Source of the DNA: Sorghum bicolor | Taxonomy: Eukaryota > Streptophyta > Magnoliopsida > Poales > Poaceae | DNA length: 64,000 nucleotides | Assembly (NCBI RefSeq): GCF_000003195.3 | Contig: NC_012878.2 | Location: forward strand, 20,746,641 to 20,810,640 | Direction of reading: 5' to 3' | Part shown: positions 57,507 to 64,000 of the stretch, piece after piece | How positions within the stretch are numbered: the stretch's first letter is position 1 | How the letters are laid out: each line of letters begins with the position of its first letter | Position numbers and translations under genes: made by a program | The notes under the pieces: model-generated | What the model saw: the letters and a program-made list of their open reading frames with translations, nothing else | What the model was told of the DNA's origin: nothing | Database searches by the model: none

Positions 57507-58912
57507 CTATCGTCTCATGGGGGGGTGCTGCTCGGCTCCTCTTACATCTTCACGGATGAGCTTTTCTGCGTCGTCCGCATTGGCATAGTTTTTGGCCATG
57601 GCAAGGAGCTCAGCGACCGTGGTCGGCCTTTTGCGTAGTAGTTTGCTTCTTAATGCTTCGTGGAAGCGTAGGCCCTTGATGAAGGCCGATATAGCCTCGT
57701 CGTGAGAAATCTTCAGAATCTTGAGGCGCATATCCGAGAAGCGTCGGATGTAGTCACGCAAGGGCTCATTCTTCGTGTCCCTTATCCTTTCGAGGTCGTA
57801 TTTGTTTCCAGGCTGCTCGCAGGTAGCAATGAAATTATCAATAAACGCCTGGCGCAATTCTTCCCAAGAATCGAAAGAGTCCTCGCGTAGACCGAGGAGC
57901 CATTGGTGGCCGGCTTGGTTGAGGACGACTGGGAAGTAGTTTGCCATGACGTGCTCATCCCCTGTAGCTGATCGGACTACGATCTCATAAAGAGTGATCC
58001 AGTTCTCGGGATTCTTCTTGCCATCGTACTTTTTAAGCTTTTCCAGCTTGAAGTTGCGAGGCCATACGACTTGGCGAAGGTGTGAGGAGAACTGCCTTAG
58101 GCCGTGGGGGCCATGTGCTGCATCATACTCGATGCGTCGCACATTTTCATGTACTGTTCGTTCCATAATTCGCCTGTTGATGCGTTCGCGGACATCCTTA
58201 GGAGGGATGTTGTGTCGCAGGTCCCGATCTTGGTTCACTTCCTGACCACGTCCGTGTCTTTGTTCGTGGTAACTGCTAGCGTCCCGACCACGATTGTCGC
58301 GATGGGTGTCCCTCCTTCGATTATTGATAGGTGAACGGCTATGATGGTGCCCACCGGATCGTGGTGAGGTGCGATTGCGATGAGTCTGGTTGGAGGTGAC
58401 CTCCGTGTAGGAGACGGCTTGGACCTTTTTGAGCAGAGTAGCGGTCTGTCCCATGGCCATGATCAGATGCGCTCGTATGTTGGATCGAATGTCCTGATAT
58501 TCTGGAGTGTCGGGAAGGCGATCTAAGTTTGCCATGGCGACGGCTACATTAGCGCTTGGTGTCTTGTAGACCTACTGATTTCCAACCATGTCGAAAGCAT
58601 CGCCAAGGTTGTTTGGGGTGAGTTGTCGCTCCTCGTCTGCTCGTCGTTGGGCTCGGTCGGCGTTGCGCTGCTCTCGCTGCTGTCTTTGCTCGTCGGTTTC
58701 GCCTTCGACAACTGGTTCGTCGTTGCTGATGTTGAGAACCAGGTCACCTCGTTGGGGTGGAAACACTAGGAAGCAAGAAAACCCCGGGGGGTATGGTGGC
58801 AGATCTAAGTCGTAGTCTTCGTCCTCGGGGTGTAAAACCTCAGTAGGGACAGATCCTGTGCTGGAGTTTGTACTGCTGGACTTGTCTTCTGGCAAAGTGC
58901 GGATGGAGACCA
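57507..58912 (-). pseudogene. Element F gag N-terminal part
   Basis: Probable start ATG at 58912 (MVSIRTLPEDKSS). A Glu/Arg/Gln-rich segment ends in a TAG at 58572-58574 (CAG-derived) and continues in the same frame to 57507. The gag core lies about 58060-57700 (KLEKLKKYDGKKNPENWITL, GHQWLLGLREDSFDSWEELR, DTKNEPLRDYIRRFSDMRLK). The frame is lost at a run of seven G (plus strand) near 57516. Reading upstream of 58912 enters element G. Confidence 0.72.
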
Positions 58913-59341
58913 TATTGACGAAGTGACGGTGTTGACGGTCCTTAATGCTCACATTTAATCGTCAACTAATCATGGAAAAGGATCCAAATACAACTAACAC
59001 CCAGACTTAGGGATTTATCTGACAGAATTCCACGAGTTTTGGTGTTTGTCTATTTCTACAGGGGGTTATCAGGAAATATGGAAGAAAGGCCCACACGTCG
59101 GGTTTACATAGAGATATTAACGTGCCGCACAATTTTCTATCATCTAAAAGACTCCAGAAGACACGGGAACGAATGGGAAGCCGAGAGGGCTCAGGGACAG
59201 GGCGCCCGCCATACTCCTTAGGGCGCCCGCCCTACTCCTCAGGGCGCCCGCCCACCTTTTTCCACCAATCACGATCAACCTTGCTGATCGTGCTCCGCCG
59301 ACCTAAAGGATCAAGGAAAACCGTGCGATTAATGTCGGTTT

Positions 59342-59622
59342 TGTAACGTCCCGCCTCCACGAGGCCGGGCCCGCTTACATCTGGTAGCTTTTCTAGAATA
59401 TAGTTAGTCCCCACAGACCAACACTTTGTCTTTTCTGCACACTTTGTCCTCACTCGCGCGCACCCGGGAAGTACTTCCCGGTCGGTCACCCATCCCTAAA
59501 TTGCTCTAGGCCAAGCACACTTAACTTTAGAGTTCTTTCGAGATGTGCTTCCGGAAAAGAAGTTGCAACTTGTTGGTATGAGTCTCCTATTAATCCTATT
59601 AAGCCCTGGGCCGGGTGTTACA
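59342..59622 (-). mobile_element. H: solo Cassandra-type LTR with 5S rRNA-like promoter
   Basis: 281 bp, ends TGTAACGTCC...GGGTGTTACA, flanked by GGTTT at 59337-59341 and 59623-59627. On the minus strand it contains 5S rRNA-like sequence: an A-box-like AGTTAAGTGTGCTTGG (59526-59511), a C-box-like GGATGGGTGACC (59495-59484) and the following CGGGAAGTACTTCCCGGG. Cassandra elements are terminal-repeat retrotransposons in miniature known for 5S promoters in their LTRs. No internal region is present, so it is a solo LTR. Confidence 0.88.
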
Positions 59623-59751
59623 GGTTTGATCCGACGGCCCACATTCATCTGAAAAGACTATATAAGCAAGGCCCCCTAGCCCCTGAAGATCATACCTCTT
59701 CTACAGAATCAAAGTTAGGGTTTCAATTCTTCATCCAAGTAGAGAGGATCC

Positions 59752-59848
59752 CTCTAGTTCATCTAGTTCTAGTTCTAGTTCATCTAGTTCTAGTTCATCT
59801 AGTTCTAGTTCCTCTAGTTCTAGTTCTAGTTCATTCTAGTTGTAATCT
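59752..59848 (+). repeat. CTAGTT minisatellite in element G LTR
   Basis: About 15 head-to-tail variants of a six-base unit (TCTAGT or TTCTAG), with longer TTCATCTAG variants interspersed, just downstream of the TATA box, so it would lie in the transcript leader. Confidence 0.8.
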
Positions 59849-60511
59849 AGAAAATAGGGAGAGAGAAGAGGAGAGCAGAGGAAGAGCCGGATCTGTCGGA
59901 TCTTCCTCAACATTATACTTTTGCAGCAACTGGTTCGTTCTTCATCGTTCTCCAAGTTCTTCAATTCATAATTCCTGAGTTCTTTAATTACTTTTATTTA
60001 CATTCAAGTTATTTATTGGATTCCTGCTTGCATCAAGTGCTCTAGTCTTTATAACGCTAGAGTAGTAATTAATAGATTAGACGTGGTGTTTAGTCTTGCA
60101 ATTACCTAGAATTGCACCCAATCCCGCGGATTGTTGTGGTAGCACTAGGGTAGTGACAGCCCTAACGGTCGACGTATTCCACCTCGTTCGGATCGGTGTT
60201 TGTAGGACCGTAGTCAGAGCTTCCTAGCCCCCTTCTCATCTCTTTCAGTGGTTAGTGTTCTGATGTCCCGAAATAGATAAATCTTGAAGTAATTCTTGAT
60301 TCTTAGATCAACTAGAGAACTCTTAGGAAACTTCCTCTCTTCCCAGCATAAATAATTATATAGTTATCCTTGGGCGATCTTGAATCTTAATTAGTACACT
60401 CACGTTCCCTGTGGAAAATCGATACGCTAGAATACTCCCAGGTGAAAGCTACATTGGTATCCGTGCGCTTGTGGATTTTTCTGTTTGCGTTTAAAATACC
60501 CAACAAGCTTT

Positions 60512-60529
60512 CTGGCGCCGTTGCCAGGG
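60512..60529 (+). promoter_or_regulatory. Primer-binding site of element G
   Basis: TGGCGCCGTTGCCAGGGA, one base different from that of element E, starting six bases after the LTR. Confidence 0.8.
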
Positions 60530-60661
60530 AACGGTAGCTGTGCTTGTTTCAAACCAAGTCATCCGTGTATCCTTTTTCTTTTCCTTTTTTATCACACTCA
60601 CCTTACCATTTTCACCAGAACGCATGGATTTCACTCCAAGCATTAATGAGCATGGAATTTA
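60530..60661 (+). other. Truncated internal leader of element G
   Basis: Only about 130 bases of internal sequence, ending with ATG codons near 60624 and 60651. It then joins F-family gag sequence at a short shared word (ACCGCGTCTG). Confidence 0.55.
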
Positions 60662-60992
60662 ACCGCGTCTGTCCTGTTTCCCATTTTTCTTGGCGGTATC
60701 CCCCTGAGCGGCACGTTGGGTGTAGATGCTTTTGAGGACACGACATTCTTCCATCATGTGGTTGGACTTGGGATGGAGTTGGCATGGTCCTTTCAGTGTC
60801 TTGTTATAGTCTTCCTGGTAGTCGTGTCGTCCATTGGGACGCTTGACTGTGTTCACCTCGTGATCGTTGTCGCGAGGTCGCTTGCCTCTGAAATCATCGC
60901 GATTGTCATGACGCCTGTCCCACCCTTCTCGGTGGTCGCAGTTGTCGCCGCGGCGGGGGTTTCGGTTGTCGAAACGCCCGCGGCTATCGTCT
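60662..60992 (-). pseudogene. Displaced F-family gag fragment
   Basis: Matches 57185-57511 in the same orientation with about six differences in 326 bases (about 98%). It encodes the zinc-knuckle-like region of F-type gag (CQLHPKSNHMMEEC). At left it joins G's leader at a microhomology; at right element I starts. The divergence argues for a different F-family copy, not a recent local duplication. Confidence 0.75.
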
Positions 60993-61681
60993 TGTTGACA
61001 CCGTTTTTGGGCACGTGTCTAGGATGGCAGGATAGGGTGGCAGTACGATGCGGGTTGCCGATGAGGATGGTTGCCGATGAGGGAGAGGTTGAATGTGACT
61101 AAGTCCACAGGCAGTAATATGGTGCCGATGGCTGGATAAAAAGGTCTGCCGATGACTATGGCAAAGGGATTGCCGATGATGCAAAGGAGGAGTCCGGAAG
61201 CTGCCAGTTGTCATGTGGAGGAGTTTCGGTTTGTCACGAAGGATAGTTTTGTTATTTCCTTAATTATTTGCATCGTGTTGTATATGGATTCCGTGTAATT
61301 TGGAATTCGAATTCTAATCATGTCTGGTTGTAGCTCTTTGAGCAGGGTATAAATATAAACCCTAGGGCCTTGTAATGATCAATCAAGAAATCAATCAAAC
61401 ACGCGTTTTTACTCATATTCCAGCATCTACTTTTCGACGACTTCGTCATACTTTTTTTCTTTTTATTACGAGTTCTTAGGAATTCGTCGACTTAAGCTCG
61501 GCGTGTTCTCGAGTTCCGCGTGAGTACCTCTTAGCCGTGACATCCGGGCGCATCGCTGTTGTCAGGACTAAAGTATTCGAGTTATCACCTTTGCCGATAG
61601 TAAGGTCAAATCGGCTGGCACGCCTTAACGTTTGAATCGGGTATTAGCCCTTTGTGTTTGCAGATCAGTTTTGCATCAACA
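60993..61681 (+). repeat. 5' LTR of element I (689 bp)
   Basis: Starts TGTTGACACCG and ends GCATCAACA. TATA box TATAAATATA at 61348-61357. Homologous to the LTRs of C over its whole length, with scattered substitutions and small indels. Confidence 0.93.
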
Positions 61682-61727
61682 CATCTTTTGGCACGCCCGG
61701 TGGGACAGATTCAAGATCAAGATCAAC

Positions 61728-64000
61728 ATGTCGATCTCTGACCTCGATCAAGAGAACGTCATCCCTGTGACGGAGGCCAACCTCAAGGATGAGCAGAAGC
61801 AAGCTATTGCCCAAGCCATGGAAGAGTTCAAGCAGCAATGCCTGAGGTCTTTCAGCATAAACAGGAATGGCGAAGTGGTCCAGAAAGATGCACTGCCGGC
61901 ACCACGGCAGGTCACCTTTGACGCCAACCCTGGCAAGCTTCAAGATATGGTTGACAATGCCATCAATCGAGCGTTGATTAACCAAGCTGGTGTACTGTCT
62001 AATACGGTTTTCAATGCCGTGGCAAGAACTTTCAAGGAAGGACAAATCCTGCCAGATTATGTGGGGCCCTCCCATCATCAGCCAACGGCACCAGAGGTCA
62101 CGGCTCCATCGGCTGCCTTGACGAATGCAAGTGCACAACCTGCCGTCCCTCCAAGTACATCGGGGACTACTGGTGCACTATCTATGCCGATGGCAACCAA
62201 CCCACAAATTTCAGTTGGGCAGCATAAACTGACAACAGATATGTTGGCATCGGTAATGTCAGGGTTGACTCTTCCTCCCAACTGGTGGGGTTATGGTATG
62301 CCTCCAGAGTTGACGCCGGGGACATCACAAATAACCGACATGAGGGGCAAAACTCCTATGACATCGGCACCTCCCAATGCGCCGGTAAACCAGAGTCCTC
62401 GGTATACCACAACTACTACTGCAAGGCCTCACACTGGGAATCCTCAAGATTCAATGTTCCAGATGCCCAACGCATCGGCAGAGTCAATGCTGATGCAACA
62501 GAGGCCTATGGCCCAGTCGGGGTATGTCAATTCAACGACGGTACCCAATTACCAATCATCGGTAGCACCTATGCCGATGAACGCTAATAATGGATGGCTT
62601 GGGCAGCAAGCCTTTCCACAATCGCCCCAACAGGGTTATCAGACTACAGGGTTCCAGCAAGGGCAGGTCTATCCCGGGTTCCAAGGTCAGGGGATTCCCA
62701 ACCAGCCAATGAATTTTGGACAGCAACTCGGAGGACAGCCAATCGGTGGACAGCAGTTTGGTGGTCCGCAGATTGGAGGATAGGTGATCAATACAATGTT
62801 CCATGCAGATCACGTCCCGAACAGACACGTGGAGGTTCGCCACCAAGTGCCAGATCCGCAGCCGCCTCATCGGCAAGATGCCGATGCGTATTGGGCCGAT
62901 AAGATTGCTGAAGTAATGAGGGAACAATTTGGGATAAAACCCAAAGTCAACACTTATTCTTATCGGACACCGTATCCTCCCGCGTATGATTTGATCCCGC
63001 TTCCACATCGGTACAAGGTACCGGATTTTACAAAGGTTTCCGGACAGGACGACACGTCAACTATGGAGCATGTCAACAGGTTCATTATTCAATGTGGAGA
63101 GGCTGGTAATAGGGACGAGTTGAGGGTTCGTCTATTTTCATCATCATTGTCTGGATCGGCCTTTACTTGGTTCATATCATTACCTCCCAACTCAGTACTT
63201 ACTTGGGCCGATCTGGAGAAGCAATTCCACAAATACTTCTTCTCGGGGGTTCATGAGAAGAAGATCACCGACTTGGTCAAGTTGAGGCAACGTAATGATG
63301 AGTCGGTTGAAGGATTTGTGCAGAGGATACGAGAGGTCAAGAATAAATGCTATAGCCTGGTTCTGGATGATCGGCAGCTAGCCGATTTGGCTTTCCAGGG
63401 TTTGTTGCCACATATCAGGGATAAGTATGCCTCTCAGGAGTTCGAAAGTTTAAGTCATTTGGTGCAGAGGATTTCTGATCAAGACATCAAGCCTTTCGAG
63501 CCTAAGAGAGCATGGAATAAGAAAGTGTCGTTTGTTGATGAAGCCACAAGCTCAGATTCTGATGAAGAACCAGTAATCGGTTTGGCAGAGTGGGTAAAAA
63601 ACAAGAAGCCGATGTCTTGTCCTTTTGGGCAGAAGGAACCAGAGAAGTTTGCTTTTGACACCGCTAAGGCTGATAGGATATTTGACTTTCTACTTCAGGA
63701 AGGTCAGATCAAACTGTCACCTAACCATGTGATTCCATCGGCAGAAGAGTTGAAGAGGATGAGATATTGCAAGTGGCATAATGCAACGTCCCATGACACC
63801 AACGAGTGCAAAGTATTCAGACAGTAGCTGCAATCGGCTATAGAGTCAGGGAGAATCAAGTTTGACAATTCCAAAGCCCAGAAGCCGATGAAGATAGACC
63901 AACATCCTTTCCCGACAAACATGTTGGATGCTAAGGGGAAGGCTAAGGTCTTAACATCGGAGACAGCTGAGAAGAGTGCATCGGTAGATCCTCAGCATCA
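61728..64000 (+). pseudogene. Element I gag, two stops, runs off the window
   Basis: ATG 61728 corresponds to ATG 17952 of element C. The Gln/Gly/Pro-rich N-terminal half, gag core (FHKYFFSGVHEKKITDL) and zinc-knuckle-like CKWHNATSHDTNEC are all present. TAG at 62781-62783 and TAG at 63825-63827 each replace a CAG that is intact in C; otherwise the frame is kept. The protease part is beyond the window. Confidence 0.88.

Larger units (their letters stand above)
52914..58929 (-). mobile_element. Element F: Tat-like retrotransposon, both ends missing here
   Basis: Minus-strand gag, protease, RT, RNase H, second RNase H and integrase, in the same order as A and similar in motifs but clearly a different family member. 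It is truncated at left by A's insertion and at right by G. Frameshifts and stops make it the most decayed element, consistent with being the outermost layer. Confidence 0.8.
58930..60505 (+). repeat. Element G: 5' LTR of an Athila-like element
   Basis: Starts TGTTGACGGTCC, ends TACCCAACA, and is followed by a PBS at 60512. About 1.29 kb without the Cassandra insertion. TATA box CTATATAA at 59658-59665. U3 has three tandem copies of GGGCGCCCGCC at 21-base spacing (59200, 59221 and 59242); the transcribed part has a minisatellite of CTAGTT units (about 59752-59848). The left edge abuts F's gag start. No 3' LTR is in the window, so end and duplication cannot be checked. Confidence 0.7.
60993..64000 (+). 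mobile_element. Element I: second member of element C's family, cut by window end
   Basis: LTR 60993-61681 (689 bp), PBS 61689-61706, gag from 61728 to beyond 64000. Clearly the same family as C but several percent different in the LTR. The bases CGTCT (60988-60992) before it would be the target duplication; the right end is not in the window. Confidence 0.9.

Noticed and set aside
59484..59526. Functional 5S rRNA gene
   Set aside because: Only A- and C-box-like parts match, the sequence is bounded by TG...CA LTR ends and a GGTTT duplication, and it is a known feature of Cassandra LTRs.
59752..59848. CRISPR-like array
   Set aside because: The short direct repeats are a six-base minisatellite without unique spacers, in a plant LTR.
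57185..60992. Recent tandem duplication of F's gag region
   Set aside because: The two copies differ at about 2% and the second is joined to a different flank, so it derives from another family member.

Overview
This window is repeat DNA from a plant nuclear genome, almost certainly a grass (Poaceae). It is a nest of LTR retrotransposons of the Tekay, Tat and Athila lineages with a Cassandra-type 5S-bearing LTR. I found no host gene that stands outside a transposon. Species cannot be named from the sequence. Elements are lettered here by me.

Layout, outermost to innermost. F (Tat-like Ty3/gypsy, minus strand, 52914-58929, left part outside the window) was invaded by A (Tat-like, minus strand; internal part 1-9562 and 51844-51868, 5' LTR 51869-52913, 3' LTR outside the window). 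A was split just inside its primer-binding site by B (Tekay-type chromovirus, plus strand, 9563-51843, duplication CAGGA). B's gag-pol was split by C (Tat-like, plus strand, 17215-35189, duplication GCTAG). C's pol was split by D, a 5.6 kb solo LTR on the minus strand (21872-27492, duplication CAGCC) distantly related to B's LTR. B's 3' LTR was separately split by E, a non-autonomous Athila-like element on the minus strand (42002-51772, duplication GCGTG). To the right, G (Athila-like LTR, plus, 58930-60505) sits at the start of F's gag and itself holds H, a solo Cassandra LTR (59342-59622, duplication GGTTT). Next come a displaced F-family gag fragment (60662-60992) and I (60993 to the window end), a second member of C's family.

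Hand counts of LTR-pair differences (C about 0.3%, E about 0.6%, B about 0.9%) agree with the nesting order and point to insertions within the last few hundred thousand years if the usual grass LTR rate is assumed. Most broken reading frames are single C-to-T type stops (CAG to TAG, CGA to TGA), as expected of methylated repeats.

The most interesting content is extra genes that the elements carry besides gag-pol. B has an ORF upstream of gag (14314-15357) whose N-terminus copies the histone H3 tail, keeps the K9 motif ARKS and has arginine at the K4, K14, K18 and K23 positions; it ends in a coiled coil and an acidic tail. B's own integrase ends in a chromodomain-like segment. C carries a spliced antisense gene with a plant mobile domain, and C-family DNA on both strands is packed with the hexamer GCCGAT. 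A carries a decayed spliced antisense coiled-coil gene in the same position after pol.
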